Positions 25,066 through 37,700 of a DNA stretch of 64,000 bases are shown here, piece after piece. The DNA comes from Dermatemys mawii. Lineage: Eukaryota > Chordata > Testudines > Dermatemydidae. Location: assembly GCA_007922305.1 (NCBI GenBank), contig ML677365.1:17372417-17436416 (forward strand), in the 5' to 3' direction. Position numbers and translations under genes: made by a program. How positions within the stretch are numbered: position 1 is the first letter of the stretch; each line of letters begins with the position of its first letter. Below the pieces are notes generated by a model. That model searched no databases. It was not told the origin of the DNA and saw only the letters and a list, made by a program, of their open reading frames with translations.

Positions 25066-26446
25066 GTTTCAGTTAGATTTAAGGCTCTTCTACATGTGAA
25101 AGTTAATCTGGAAAAAGGTAGGGTGTGAATTTAAAGCAGATTAACTCCACTTGTGGATGCTCTTATCCCAGAATAAGAGTACCTTATTCTGAACTGAATT
25201 AATTCAAAATAAAGCACGGTTATTCAGGAACAAAGTTCAAGGGATGCCATTGCTGCTCCACTAATATTTGAAAGATAGTGGAATGATTTGAAGCCAATAC
25301 ATACCTATTTGTTTATGTCCAATTGTAACAAGAAATCTGTGGTGTTGCCTGGGGACTTGGGTTTTGACAATACAATTAATCAATTTTCTTTTCATTTTAT
25401 TAAACATACATTTTAACCACAGTCAGTCATTCTATCACTGAGCTCATTTTACTGCAAGTCTTAAGAAATTAAGAAATTTGTATCTAGAAAGTAATAAGTT
25501 AGTTATTGTTCTCATATCTTCGTTGAAGAAGCCACAAAATATACTGTGTGCGTGAGGGGAGTTGGTCTGCTCTGCAGTTCCCTCTACAGGGCCACACATG
25601 CTACTGCAGTCACCCCCTGAGGGTCTGCGAGCTTGGGGCAGGGTAGCCTATCCCATCAGCTTGGTGTCAGTCTCTGAATAATCAAGAAACAAAATTGCAA
25701 TTCAGGGTTTGGCTGTCTGAACTTTTGAACAAAGAGAAAAGAACTTAAAAATGCAAGTGCTGAGTTTCAGGCAGTGGCCTTGGCCTGGGCTCTGGATTCA
25801 TCCTGAGGAGCTCCTGCTCTGTCCCAGTCTCACCGAGTTCTATCTTGGGGAAAAAGAAGGCAAGCCTTCCCAACTGGCCTGCTGATTCTTGATTGGTCAG
25901 TATTTCTTCCTGGCCCTTCTAGGGCTCTGGAGAACTGTCTTGATCACGCAATCTAAGTGGATTTTCTGGGGTGGGATATGTCATGGCACTGATGCCTCCA
26001 GCAGGGGGCAAAGATGGCCAGATAGACACATCCACCATACTGTGATTTTCATTAACTTTTTCACACACACAGATCTTGTAATAAACTCTTTTTATTGCAA
26101 TTGTATAGCCCCTACATTTGATTTTATATTAACAAATACTTTGAATATATATAGTGCCTTTTATCTTAACTCACAACACCATTTGACAGAGGTATCAGAA
26201 ACTCAAGTACAGAAATAGCCTATGTGAGCAACAGCAGGACCTAGGTCAATGGTAAAGAGGCTGATCCTGAGCCAACTTAAGCCAATGGAAAAGCTCCCAT
26301 TGATTTGAATAGTGCAGGCTCAGATTCTAAGTCTCCTGAGCTTCATGATTTGCTTTCAAGACTATACTCCTTTCCATTACAATTTTATTCTCCGTTTGTT
26401 TCTGTCGACTTAATTACAACATATCAGGGTCTCCAATGGCCAAGGG
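25066..26446. other. Non-coding DNA, one GC-rich block
   Basis: The 25550-26030 part is GC-richer and may be an unrecognised LTR fragment, but it has no identifiable ends. No gene recognised. The plus-strand frame at 25889-26218 has no domain. A CCCATTGATTTGAAT core near 26297 belongs to the self-complementary repeat family. Confidence 0.45.
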
Positions 26447-26557
26447 ACCAGATTCTGATCTCACATGAACCAGTGTAAAATCAAGTAACCCCAGTGACAT
26501 AATCAGAATTACTCAGATTTTATACTGACAGGAGAATAGAATTGGGTCCAGCAATTT
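26447..26557. repeat. Short self-complementary repeat
   Basis: Begins CCAGATTCTGATCTCACATG and ends GGAGAATAGAATTGGG, with AGTGTAAAATC...TTTTATACTG inverted in between. A foldback repeat of about 100 bp, a style widespread in turtles and crocodilians. No flanking duplication is evident. Confidence 0.5.
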
Positions 26558-26847
26558 TAAAGCCCCATAAATAGCAATGAAAAACAGCCTAATCTAATGG
26601 ATAGGGTATCAGCCCTATATTTCAAAGCTTTTGAGCTCCAATTCTGATAAAGCTTGAGCTGTATTTTAACTTGTAGTGACATTTTTTTTCCATTGATTAA
26701 ATTCTATATTTAGTCAGTCATTCTTAATCTTAACTCTTTTCTAAAGTTAAAACAAAAACCCAGTCCAAAACATTTCACATTACTTTATGTACTATTGTAA
26801 TTTTCTAAAAAGTACATTAAAAAAGACCACTTCAGCTTACCAGAGGA
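26558..26847. other. Non-coding DNA, possible tRNA-like SINE head
   Basis: CTAATGGATAGGGTATCAGCC near 26594 resembles a tRNA-derived SINE head. The similarity ends within about 60 bp. Confidence 0.3.
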
Positions 26848-26962
26848 ATGGACCTGATTCTCTAATTTACACCAATTATATAATGGCATAATGCTCTTGA
26901 CACCAGTGATGTTTGTCCTGATTTACCCAGGTGTAAGTAAGAGAAGAATCAGATCAGTATTT
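26848..26962. repeat. Short self-complementary repeat
   Basis: Begins GACCTGATTCTCTAATTTACACC and ends GGTGTAAGTAAGAGAAGAATCAG, so the outer arms are inverted copies. Same family style as 26447-26557, about 300 bp away. Confidence 0.58.
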
Positions 26963-27439
26963 ATTTCTTTTTACACTTTTTTTTAATCCAGCCAGACAGG
27001 TGTTCTGGCTGCACAGTATTACTATACACTAGAGAAATGCTTTTAAAAACAGTTAATACTGTACTTGGGAAAATCCTACATAGCATATGCCATTATATAT
27101 ATTACCCATACAATTATAGAATAGGATAAAATATACAAAATCAAGTTGCATTTAAGACAATTTTTTGGTCACTAGCCAATGTAAATATTATTCTCCTTAG
27201 ATTCCAGGAACAGATTAAATTTAAAGCAGTGACTTGTGTTATGTATGCCACGTGCTGACTAATTGCACTCATCATTATTGCACCCACATATACAATGAAA
27301 ATGAGAACAGATTCAGAGAGCAGCCACTCTGTGCAGCAGTCTCCAATGACAAAATATTGGAACTTGTGTAGCAAATTGCTATATAGAAGAAGGCTAATTT
27401 TTCCAGGATTAATTTCCCTTCAGTTGCTTCGAAACATTT
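26963..27439. other. Non-coding DNA, nothing recognised
   Basis: AT-rich, no gene or repeat identified. Confidence 0.5.
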
Positions 27440-27442
27440 TTA

Positions 27443-27839
27443 GAGTATGTCTACACAGCACACTAAGCCAAGCTTTGAATCAGGTTTGAGCCTGACTCCC
27501 ACTTCCATCTACACACAAAATCAGTCTGACTCGCATCAGCAAGCGCTCAGGACTGGGTTCTAGGACACTGCCAGGGGGTGGGTCAAAGCCCAAGTCCTGC
27601 TGTGACTCAGGTCCAACCCCAGTCATTTCACAGTGTAGCTGCAACTTGAACTGCAGCCCCAAATCAGAAAGTCTGCATAGTGCAGCATGGTATTAGCACA
27701 GCTGTGAGACCTGAGTCCAGCAACTGTAAAGCCCATTTTCACAATGCAGTGTGGACACTCAAGTGCAGGTTTGGAAACACCAAGTTCACCAGCCCAGGGT
27801 CTCACAGACCTGAGTTTACAATGCAAGGTAGACATACTC
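27443..27839. mobile_element. Harbinger-like MITE, 397 bp, TTA duplication
   Basis: Terminal inverted repeats GAGTATGTCTAC and GTAGACATACTC are exact inverses over 12 bp, with TTA directly outside both (27440-27442 and 27840-27842). That is the canonical PIF/Harbinger target duplication. The interior is GC-rich with many GACTCAGGTC/GAGACCTGAGTC words but no transposase. It belongs to a different family from the 24.7- and 35.1-kb pair. A 222-codon plus-strand frame (27680-28348) starts inside this element and runs into the next repeat. It is not a gene. Confidence 0.87.
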
Positions 27840-27959
27840 TTAGAGGCTCCAGAATCACCACTGAGGAAGCCAGAGCAGGCAGCATGGCATTGGAAAGAAC
27901 CCTGGCACCGATGATGGGACTTGGGCTACTAACAAAACAAAGGCAGCCTGCTTTCATTC

Positions 27960-28130
27960 AGAGCCAAGGCCGGCTCCAGGCACCAGCAGAGGAAGCACAT
28001 GCTTGGGGCGGCAATCCGGCCATTCTTGAGGCAGCACATTCCAGCTGCCCTTTTTTTCAGGGGATGGGAGAGGCAGCAGTTGCACTCTTCATACTTGGGG
28101 TGGCAAAAAAGCTAGAGTTGGCCCTGTTCA
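27960..28130. repeat. GC-rich GGGGCGGCA interspersed repeat
   Basis: Left GGCCGGCTCCAGGCACCAGCAG and right AAGCTAGAGTTGGCCCTG have the look of imperfect inverted ends (GGGCCGGCTCCAG type). The interior holds GCTTGGGGCGGCAA and CTTGGGGTGGCAAA. Probably related in style to the GC-rich repeat at 1970-2335. Class unassigned. Confidence 0.42.
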
Positions 28131-28489
28131 GAGAGGCTAGGATTTGTGGGGTTAAACTAGTTCATATCCACCGATCCAGGGACTACCTGACTTTCTCACT
28201 TGGCTGCTCTTCCAAACCAAGGACACAAAAGAAGAAAAAGAATTTTCCAAGTAAGCACAGCTCTGGAATTTTTTCATGTAACCTCTCTATCATGAATTTT
28301 TGCATACAAGAATGTGAGGAACTCAAGATATTATCAATGGGCAAATGATCATAAAAATTATGATGAACATACAGACAGTGAGAGTGAGGTCTTGGGAAAG
28401 TGTTTCTGATTATAGTTGCATTGTGATAAATGTACAGTTAAATACAGTGCATATAGTGAAAATTACACCACAAACGTATGTTCTCAGTG
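28131..28489. other. Non-coding DNA, nothing recognised
   Basis: No gene or repeat identified. Confidence 0.5.
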
Positions 28490-28622
28490 CTGTTGAAGCT
28501 GTGTTGGTCCCAGGATATTAGAGAGACAAGGTGGATGAGGAAATATTTTTATTGGACCAGCTTTTGATGGCAAAAGAGAGATGTTTTCAAGCTACACAGA
28601 GCTTTTCTTCAGGTCATGCCTC
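28490..28622 (+). repeat. Abundant turtle interspersed repeat fragment
   Basis: TTGAAGCTGTGTTGGTCCCAG, ATATTAGAGAGACAAGGTGG, TTTTTATTGGACCAGCTTTTG, and CAAGCTACACAGAGCTTTTCTTCAGG follow in an order I know as a very common turtle repeat. Its opening resembles the repeat cut off at the window end (GTAGCCGTGTTAGTCTGGA). I do not assign a class. Confidence 0.55.
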
Positions 28623-31600
28623 AATTATTGATATTCAACACTTTTTAATGTTTAAATAGGAGGTTCCTAGGTAAATATTTCATGTCCTATAGTTAGAAAC
28701 TACTACTATATCTCACTGGATTTCATAATCTAAGCTGCATTAGACCTGGTCAGACTTCTAACTAAAACCCAGATGGTGCAGGAAGCGATGTTCCAGATAT
28801 CTCCTTCTGAGTAGATCTGGTCTTAATATATTTGGGCAAATTTACAAAGTAATTTTTAACATTTCTGCCCCAATTGTAATCAATTACTGATTACCACAAT
28901 CATACCACTAAGTACAGGACTGCCTTAAGGATTTTGTTAAAGGGTAGCAAAATGATAGTTTGGGGACACAGCCCAAACTTAAGTGATTTGTTTTACATGA
29001 GAAGCGCGTGTATGAGGCAGAGGGTTTCTTTAGTTCCTCATCTCACCAATCCCAGCCTCCTGCTGTAGAAGTGAAGTCCAGTTGCTTCTTCCTTTCGAAC
29101 CCAGAGATCATTTTACATTTGTTTATATCAGTTTGTTTTCAAGACTACCGTTACAAGAAAAGTAGCTAGAAATGTCCTCCTCTTCTTAAATGAAAGCTGA
29201 ATTCTTATTTACATTTCCAGTACCCCCATATTTTACGGATGATTAATTATGGGCATGCACTAGCCAGTTAGCTGTGTTCAGAGCCAGTACCAATACCTTA
29301 CCATGGTGGTAAGGGGCACTATTCTATTAGAGATGTCATCTTGTCAATGAGATATGAAGCTAAAATCCTAACAACATATGGTCCTCACTACCACTTAAAG
29401 ATCACCTACTACTTTTTGCAGGAGTGGTGAGTTGACTTTGGTACTTTTGGCAAGGGTGCAGTGTTGGCTCTTGGGTCCTGTCCAAATGCCAGTTTGGGTA
29501 ATTACACTCTGCCTACTTTAATTGCCCCTGCAATTTCAATAGGATTAGGTATTCCTCATTTCTGCCCACATCTCCTGTGTAGTGTTGCTGTTTGCTGTTA
29601 AACAGCTGCCCCGCCACACCCAAGAGGTGGCTGACCTTCAGCCGTGAATGAAGTAATTTTTGTATGCAGCACGGAGAGCCAAATTCTGATACCTTTACTC
29701 TGTCCTCTTTCTGAAGTCATGCACTGCCGAAATCAATGGGAGTTTTGTCTGAGGAAGAATTAAAGGCCTACAGTCCTTTCATGTGAAAGGCACTATACAA
29801 GTACATTGTTATTATTTTACTTGCATTATATAAAACACAAGAGATAATTGGTCATTGAAAGTGTGTAGAAAGTTGATGTAATTGCTGTTGGTACTGACCT
29901 TTTCTCTACCATAACATACATGAAATGAATGTGGGCACAACTGTTAAGTAAAATAAGGTAAGATAAAAGGAAACAGTTCCCAAATTTGATATTGATTTGC
30001 TTTTTACCTTACAATACAGTTTGTAACATATTGACTCATCCAGTGCCAGTTAGATTTCTCCTTTCTGTAAAACCAGTTTTCACTTACATATACTGCTGGG
30101 AAGCATTATTTGAGATGATGAAGTATAGGAAGTACAGGAGACAAGAATATTTTACATAGCTAGCATTGTATATCACTAACTTCTCTTCTGTGTTTTACTT
30201 ACAGCTTAGCTTGATTGTTCTCAGGCTAATACATGCCATTTGGAAAACTGAAATAGTCTTCTATAATGTTCAAACTCAACCCCATAAACTGCATCAGTGG
30301 TTAAAGAAAGTTGCACCTCAAGACCCCACAATGAGGTATCTATTACCAGGAGCTCTAAGCAAATGTTCTTTTAATTGGCTACATTTATCTTTAATCCCTG
30401 TTTTGACAGAAACTCTAACATAAACATACATTACAAATACAGAAAATCCAGCTCAAAGTATGGTTAATTTTTATGCTTGACAGAATCATTTGGAAAAAAT
30501 AACTGTGACCTTTTCAGAGCCTGGAAAAAAAAAGTCTTAATGTGACGTCATTGCAACATAGTCTCAGAAACCAAAAAGAAACAGTGGCATCTGTGATTCA
30601 ACTACAACAACAATTCTAAAACCATTCCTTAAAAGTGGCAATAAAATCCTAAAAAGACCTTTGAGCCTTATGCTGAGGCAGCTGAAAAATCATGTTAAAT
30701 AATTTCTGTAAGGACTATACTAATTACAAAACTGATTGAAGTTTTAACTTCATTTCATGTTTGGAATAAGGATTTAGAAGCCAGGTTGTTACAGAGCATG
30801 CATGATGGATATATTCCATCAAGCATGTCTGTTGTCATGGAAACAACAGGAATAACATTATCTTTAGTGTCTATTTCTTCACAAAACTGTTCATTTAAGT
30901 GTCACTGCCAAGCTAAGCAAAATTCATATGAATACTTATGTATCAGATCAAAAAACAGGTCCTTTTCTTCCAGCCCTGCAGTAAGTATGTTGAATTCAGT
31001 TAAATGTTTTAAGAATTATGTTAGTTTATGTCCTATCTTTATTTATATGAGTATTCAGCTGCCTTTTCACAAGCATTCTTCTGGGCCTTGCAATGGTTCA
31101 ATTTAGATCCAGTAGCTACAGCTCCATCAAACTAACCATAACAATAAATATCTCCTGGAATTAAAACCACATCACAGAATAAATATTTTTTTTCTTTCCC
31201 AGTAACCATGCTGACCAAGAAAGCAGAGGAAAAGAAAGAGAGAGAAACACAATAGAACTCCTACAGAATGCCCTTTTCTGGAAGCTATAAATTATATGCA
31301 GCACATAAGAAATACTGATTAAAAACACACAGTAAATTGCAGATCAAATAGGTGCAGGTGTATGAGCCAAGACAGTAGACAACTTTCAGCAACATACTGG
31401 TTTAAGATACACCCTTCTTATTATCTTTGCAATGTGATGCCTTGAATTCCTGAGAAGAATCCCCTTTCTATCTGCTACCCATTCCCTCCAGTCACCAGTG
31501 CTTAAAAATAAATAGGCGGCTCTGCTAGATTCAGCCCACTACATCCAGCCCGCGAATGGCCAATATACTTGCCTGCGTTCAGTCCTGCACTCCCATTAGA

Positions 31601-33198
31601 AATGCATTGGCCAAGTCAGTAATTTGGAGCTTCTTTGTGATTAATGGTTAGCAGTCAGTTGAAAAGCACCTCTGATGCTTCCACCCAATGCAGAAAATTT
31701 GTCTGTGGAAAGGATTTCCAGAGCTAGGGCCCAATCTTCCTCTTACTGAAGTCCATGGCAAAACTACTGACTGGACTGGGGAAAGGGTTGGTCTGTGCAT
31801 TCCCTCAGCACAGTATTCAGTAAATCCTCTGCTTTCATTCCTCCTCCTGTGATTGTACACAGGCTTTCATCCTAACAGCACCCAAAGCACTTTTACAACG
31901 GTCACAGCTTTTGATCTGCAAGGTTGTTTCCCAATGGATTTCCATAGCCAATCCTCCCCATAACGGTATATGTGATACTACCATAGGCCCATAGCACTGG
32001 CTAAAACATTTTCCAGAAACTGTGTGAACTATTCTTGCTAATTTGTTTTATGCCAAATTCAGGTTCTTGAATTGTTGCTTTTCACAATATATCACTAGTT
32101 TGAACATTTTTCACCTACTCGCTTGTAAAGTCCATTTCTAGGTCAGAATTTAACACCATTGAAAGGTTGTATGGGAAAAGTATAGCAGCCATCTTGGCTC
32201 AGGAAAGGAAGGCAGAAAGGGTTTGAGCAAGTCTACACAAATACACACCAACTCAAGCATAGAGGGATAGAGCTGGGGATGTCTGCATCATCGTTCGACT
32301 TCCAATAGTAGCATCTGGTTTGAATCAGGAGCTGTTCACTCAAGATCACCCATCTCATTATCTATCCAGAGTAGAAGCTCAATCGATTTGACAAGGTGGC
32401 AGCAAAGGCAGCAGAGACCTGAAATTTCTGCTGCATGAGAGTTGGCAGATATTCAGATCAAAGTGACTTCACATTATTTGGGAACTTTTCATCCTCTCCT
32501 TCAAAGACCTGCACAGGTCTGCCACTTACCACATCTTAGGTCTTGTTTCTTATTACACTCCTTATTAACATACTAATGTTTTTTTTCCCCTGTCCCATCT
32601 TCATGGCAGTTTGGAAACATCACCCTGTCTCAGTGGACCAAATTCTCACATTCTCCTAATTCAATTCATTCCCAAAGACTCACTTCTTCTCAGTGGCATG
32701 CCATCAATATATGCAAGGCATTCACTGCGTGCCCCAGAATTAACATAAAACATGCTCCAGCTTATGATCTACAAGCCAAATCCAGCCTGTGGCATGATTC
32801 CATCCTGTCCCTTAACATGCACTGTAGAACAAAATGGCATACTCTGCACATGACTTTACATGCACCACATATAAAGCAGACATGCCAAACCTGTGAAAAA
32901 ATCTCAGAAATTGGGCTTGGTTTTAGCTCAATTGGCTTGTGAATTGCTTGTTGGCTAGGGTTGGGCTTGTAGCTTGTTGCGTGTTGCTTCTTATTTTTAT
33001 CGGCTCCTGACAAGCAAGGACAAGGGGGGATAAACAAGGGCAAGGGGAGGAGAGTGTCAGGGATGCTCAGCGGGCCCACCACTGTACGCCAGGGGGGGTC
33101 TAGTCACATAAAACATTGGGGTTCTTAGCGAGTTGCTTGTTTTGAAGTGGGATTAGCTTTATTTTTGGCTTATTGTAAAAGTCGAGGTGTGTAGCAAA
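28623..33198. other. Long non-coding stretch, few repeats
   Basis: About 4.6 kb. A SINE-like tail (GAAAGGCACTATACAAGTAC then ATTGTTATTATTTTA) is at about 29783-29822. From 32930 to 33198 there is a GGCTTGT-rich repeat (GGGCTTGTAGCTTGTTG and similar) that the LTR at 33199 interrupts. A TTTTACTTACAG splice-acceptor-like site near 30205 precedes an unremarkable open frame (30166-30423), but nothing supports an exon. Confidence 0.42.
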
Positions 33199-33905
33199 GC
33201 AACAACTCACCCTGCGATGCCTTCTGCTGGTCATCTGGGAATTAGCTCATCTTCCAGCTGTGGAGTGCCCTCTGCAGGCTGTAGACCCACTTCCTATTGG
33301 CCCCATGTCCCTCCCTGAACCCCAGTGCCCTCTTACCTAGGTTGCTGCACTCCTGCAGTACACACAGTCTAGCTCTGGGTCTCACCTCCTTGGGAAACCC
33401 CCAACCCTCTGAGCCCCACCTTGCCTCAGTCTAGGCAACTGCCAGTCATCACTTGCCCCCATTCTATGGGGCAGACTGCAGTATTATTGCCATTCATCAC
33501 TGGCAAGGGGGGTTGGGCTGCTGCCTCCACTACCACCCATGGGCTGCCCCCTGCAACCCCAGTACCCCTTGTTGGACCATCTCCTAGGCCCTGCAGCCTG
33601 GGGGTTTCCAGGCCAGAGCTTCCCACAGCTCCTCTTGCCTCCCCCCAGCCCTGCACTACTCCAAATACCTTCAGCTTCCCAGCAGCCAGGCCTGTCTGCC
33701 TCTGTAGTCAGAGGAGACTCTATTTGTCTCTGTCAGGCTTCAAACTCTGAGCCCTTTTATCAGGGCCAGCTGCCTCCTAATTGGGCCTATCCCCAGCTGT
33801 GGCTGCCTTCCTAATTAGCCTGGGAGCTTACTTGCTCTCAGTCAAACCCTTTCTTGGGCTGTTTTCAGCCCCCTTTTCTTGGAGTGGGGCAACCGCCCCA
33901 CTACA
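33199..33905 (-). repeat. Solo LTR-like repeat, copy 1
   Basis: A 707-bp GC-rich block that matches 45646-46355 along its whole length and in the same orientation. Shared landmarks include TCACCCTG, GGAATTAGCTCATCTTCCAGCT, TGCCAGTCA, GCAGCCTGGGGGTTTCCAGGCC and the terminal GGAGTGGGGCA...CCCCACTACA. Read on the minus strand it would begin TGTAGTGGGGC. No gag or pol is attached. It sits inside a GGCTTGT-rich repeat. A clean duplication is not visible at this copy, unlike copy 2. Open frames of 76-109 codons within it are not genes. Confidence 0.6.
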
Positions 33906-35141
33906 AAGTGCTTATTTACCGTGTGAAAGTTGGCAACTGTGATGTAAGGTGCGTGCGAGGTTATGTCATGTGGATGATGGAATTTTGTGCAACATCACTA
34001 AAAAGTTGGACAGCCTAAGGCATGCAAGTGTAGAATTGAATCATCCTTGATAGAACAGAGCTAGCAGTGTGAACTCTTTGTCAGGATGAAAAGTTTAGTG
34101 CAAACTTTGTTAAATAAAAAGTTGTTGCATACCTTACTAAAAATGTCATGGCTTGCCACTGCTCCTTCTGTTACACTTGCAAATATTAAACCACATCAGC
34201 CAAATGGTCTTTCCAACATTATATGAATGGGAACATGATGATGATAATGATGACAAAGAAAAATGTACAAACAGAAATAACAATATTTTAAGTTAACATC
34301 ACTTTTGGTCTGCAAGATTAATTTCTTCCCCATGCAGAGAGCTAGATAAGGACTTTGACCACTTAAGTTCACTTTACCACAACAAAACTACATGTAAAAT
34401 CAGACTGTAAATCTATGGGAGACCCTCAAGAGCATCCTTACTAGAATTATCCAGACCTATCAAAGATGCCATCAAGACATGCTGCTCTCTAACCCCACAA
34501 CCTACAAATCAACACACCATCCTCTGACAATCCCTTCATCATCCTACCTGCTCATGTCTGACAGAAAGGAAGGACAGGTAGCCTGTCACTGAATCAAGTG
34601 TCCTTGATGGATGGATGGCTCTCTGGTATCCGTAGGGGTGCTACACAGGCCTTCTGCCTCTCAAATTGTTTTTAGTTTATGTGGTGAGCCAAGATGATTT
34701 TCATTATTATGTTCATTAATGATAATGATTAATCTATTTATAATTAGCATCTAGTCCCATCAGGCCTTCCACCCATCTGTCATTAACAGGGGCAGGGGAA
34801 GAAGTCCACCAACCTCTTGCCACTGAGGTCATCACATTTGGTAGGGATACTGCAATCTACCAGATAGTTCCTGCTCAAGACCATCTTCTTTTTATTTTAG
34901 TGTAGTCAGGACATACCATAAATATCTCCCAGTTTTACAGAGAGAAATATATTTGTTTCGCTGACAGCTCTGTTCCTGTGTGTTGTTATTCCTGGACAGA
35001 AACATACATGTTGTAACATTGACTTAATTGGAGCTACACCAATTTACATCGGCTGTGGATCTGATTATGTATGTTCATCCCCCAGTTCGCAGAAGAGTAT
35101 CTTAGCATTATTATGATTTAATACTTGGGCTGATGTATCTT
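33906..35141. other. Non-coding DNA with an AT-rich cluster
   Basis: No gene recognised. The part at 34695-34755 is rich in ATTA/TAAT words. A CATTGACTTAATTGG core near 35018 is part of the self-complementary repeat family. Confidence 0.45.
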
Positions 35142-35144
35142 CTA

Positions 35145-35435
35145 GGCCAGGTCTACACTACCCGCCAGATCAGCAAGTAGTGATCAATCTATCGGGGATC
35201 GATTTATCACATATAGTCTAGACATGATAAATAGATCCCTGACTGCTCTCCTTGTCGACTCTGGAACTCCACCGCCACAAGAGGTGGAAGCGGAGTCAGT
35301 GGGGGAGCGGCAGCAGTTGACTCGCCGCCGTGAGGATGCCCATGATACGTCAACTACAGGTACACTATTCACGTAGCTGAATTTGCGTATCTTAGGTGAA
35401 CCCCCCACCACACCCACCCCAGTGTAGACCTGGCC
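35145..35435. mobile_element. Harbinger-like MITE, 291 bp
   Basis: Terminal inverted repeats GGCCAGGTCTACACT and AGTGTAGACCTGGCC are exact inverses over 15 bp. The flanks are CTA (35142-35144) and TTA (35436-35438), a 3-bp TWA-type duplication with one change. The interior shares words with 24748-25062 in reverse orientation (ATTTATCACATATAGTCTAGAC, GTTGACTCGCCG, GTGAGGATGCC). The terminal GGTCTACACTA matches the left end of the autonomous Harbinger at 59057. This is direct evidence that this MITE and the autonomous element share end sequences. Confidence 0.86.
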
Positions 35436-35483
35436 TTAGTGTTACAAAGGGGGGTGAAGGGGTTCCCTGAGATCAAAGTGGAT

Positions 35484-35576
35484 GATTTAGTTGGGGACTG
35501 GTCCTGCTTTGAGCAGGGGGTTGGACTAGATGGCCTCCTGAGGTCCCTTCCAACCCCGATATTCTATGATTCTATG
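35484..35576 (+). repeat. CR1 LINE 3' end
   Basis: GGACTGGTCCTGCTTTGAGC, GGGGGTTGGACTAGATGGCC and TCCCTTCCAACCCCGATA, ending in ATTCTATGATTCTATGA repeats, the hallmark CR1 tail. It is younger-looking than the other CR1 copies here. It lies about 50 bp beyond the MITE. Confidence 0.85.
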
Positions 35577-37604
35577 AAAGCTCTCTGGTACTAACAGAAT
35601 GAAGTGTAGTGTATTGTTCCAAACCAGAGAGAAAAACAGACTAGCACATTTTACCAGCTCTAGTGCAGTACAGTAACCACAACAAATCTGTCCTCCTCTG
35701 TCACATTTTTTTTATTCCATGTAGCTGAACAATAGGTGTATTCACCTGCTCCCTTGTACATAATAATTGTCTTCACAAGGCCAGATAGGAATGGCACCAG
35801 CATAACGTTAATGTTATATATTACACATATGCTCCATCAATGAAACTCTGATTTCTACAACATCTGGAACTTGAGGCCCAAGTCACTAATACAGGATATA
35901 AGGAATTACCATTGCAGTCATGCCTAGCTTAGCTGTTACCTGACTTTATTTTACAAAATTTTGATTTGCTTATCACAATTCTTCACCTCTTCTCTGACCC
36001 TAATTCTTCTATTCAGTTCAAGGTCTCATACTCCCACCCATCACTGTGGGATCTGTATTATTTTACCTGACTAATGTGTTGATATGGTCTTTTCCTTCTT
36101 TTTCTCCACAAGAGGAAGACTGCATGTGGATCTGCTTTGAAAGTTTTGTTAATTTCTTTTATTTTTGTATGCTCTTCTAGGCACTTCTATTAGCAAAGGC
36201 CAGTTCAAATAAGTGTGCCTTGTATTTGGAACAGAAAATGGTGTTGTAAGCAGTGAGGGAAGATTTTGGTCCCAATCAATATGTTCTGCAGACATCAAGG
36301 GGTTGGGAATGGATAATTATCCCAGGTGCAACTCAGGATTGGGAATTGACATAACAGAATCGCTGCAGCCATTGCATTGAAGAACTTATATCATTCTTAA
36401 TAATGTTGTACTTTAAAGCGTGTACTTATTGTCATATTTTGGCTTGACAAATAAGAATTCTTACATTATTCCAGTGTCATAGATGGGCCCAGATATGCTT
36501 CCCACACATTTCTTCATGATCCTAATTTTTTTTAATTCACTATATTCATATCTATATTAAGAGTATGTGCAACAAACTGAATTACAGTGGTGTCTTTAGC
36601 ATATAGTTTTTCATTACAGGTGGAATATGCAGATCTCTGTGAATGAAAATAACCTACTGTTTTATTTGAAGGTGCTGAACTCCATAAAACTAAAATACAA
36701 ATATATTGCAAATGATAAATGAAGGAAAAAGATGCAGTACGGAAACTACTGTCACTGCAAATACTATCGAATTGTGTAAAACTATAAAACTACTGGGAAA
36801 ATACATTGCATGACAAACAATGATTGAACTATTGAAACAGACTGAAAATTGTCCACTAGATTGAAGGATGGTACCCTCTTTGATATCCCTGATGATGATT
36901 CTACTTCACCTCACAAACAGAAACTTCTGCATTTTTTTTTGTGTGTGCCAACATGTATATCAAAGAGCAATGGAAACAAGAAAAGGTCACACCAGTGCAT
37001 CAATGGACTTCAGAAGTTTCACAGTGTGCCACAGATGAGGAAATGGGTTTACACACTGAAGTAATAACACAGCTTTTCAGAACAGTCGGAATTTTTTTGT
37101 TAAATATACAATAGTATAAAATACACCGTTCCTTTCCTTGTACACCCCTATACTCTTAATCCTATCATGAGATTCATTAGCAGGACCACTGAGCTCACAC
37201 AGAGTCCCTCTGAACTCATTACAGGATTGGGACCTATAAAAGCAGCTTAAGCAGAGATAGATGGACACTCATATATTTTCTACAGTTTGGACTGAACTTT
37301 TTCTGCCTCGTGCTGATTGGCTGTTAATTCCACTTCCTGTCCACCCACCCCCATCTCACACTCTCTTCATTGTAGCCTCCCTCCACAGCTGCCCCTCATA
37401 CCTTCCTCCTCTCCCTTTTCTGTCCTCCTCACTCCCTCCCTTCCCTTGTGTTTCCATTTAGCTAATCCCCTCCTCTTAAGTACCCCCACCACCAAAATCA
37501 ATTGATTTAATTGTGGCACTAATATAACATTTGCTGCCATCACATTGATTACTCTGCTTGTGCGTTACTCCCATTTCCCCTACTATTTATCTGTACTGTC
37601 TATT
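35577..37604. other. Non-coding DNA, nothing recognised
   Basis: No gene recognised. Pyrimidine-rich sequence at 37330-37480 gives two overlapping Pro/Ser-rich frames that are composition artefacts. Confidence 0.47.
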
Positions 37605-37700
37605 TAGTGATAAGCTCTTTGGGGCAGGCACTGATTTGTGTTTGTACCTTGGTTAGTTTCTAGGCTCTACCATAATAAATATGATTAATAATATGTTTGT
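37605..37700 (+). repeat. Interspersed repeat related to 21535-21645
   Basis: GATAAGCTCTTTGGGGCAGG, TTTGTGTTTGTACCTTGG and an AATAAATATGATTAATAAT tail, in the same order as the 21.5-kb copy. Probably an old SINE/LINE tail. Class unassigned. Confidence 0.45.

Noticed and set aside
27680..28348. 222-codon plus-strand open frame
   Set aside because: It begins inside the MITE at 27443-27839, runs through a second repeat (27960-28130) and shows no domain.
30166..30423. Possible exon after a TTTTACTTACAG acceptor-like site
   Set aside because: The frame has no domain and the acceptor is inside it. One splice-like word is not enough.
33421..33814. Pro/Ser-rich overlapping frames
   Set aside because: They lie wholly inside the solo LTR-like repeat and have a diverged counterpart in its second copy at 45.7-46.0 kb.
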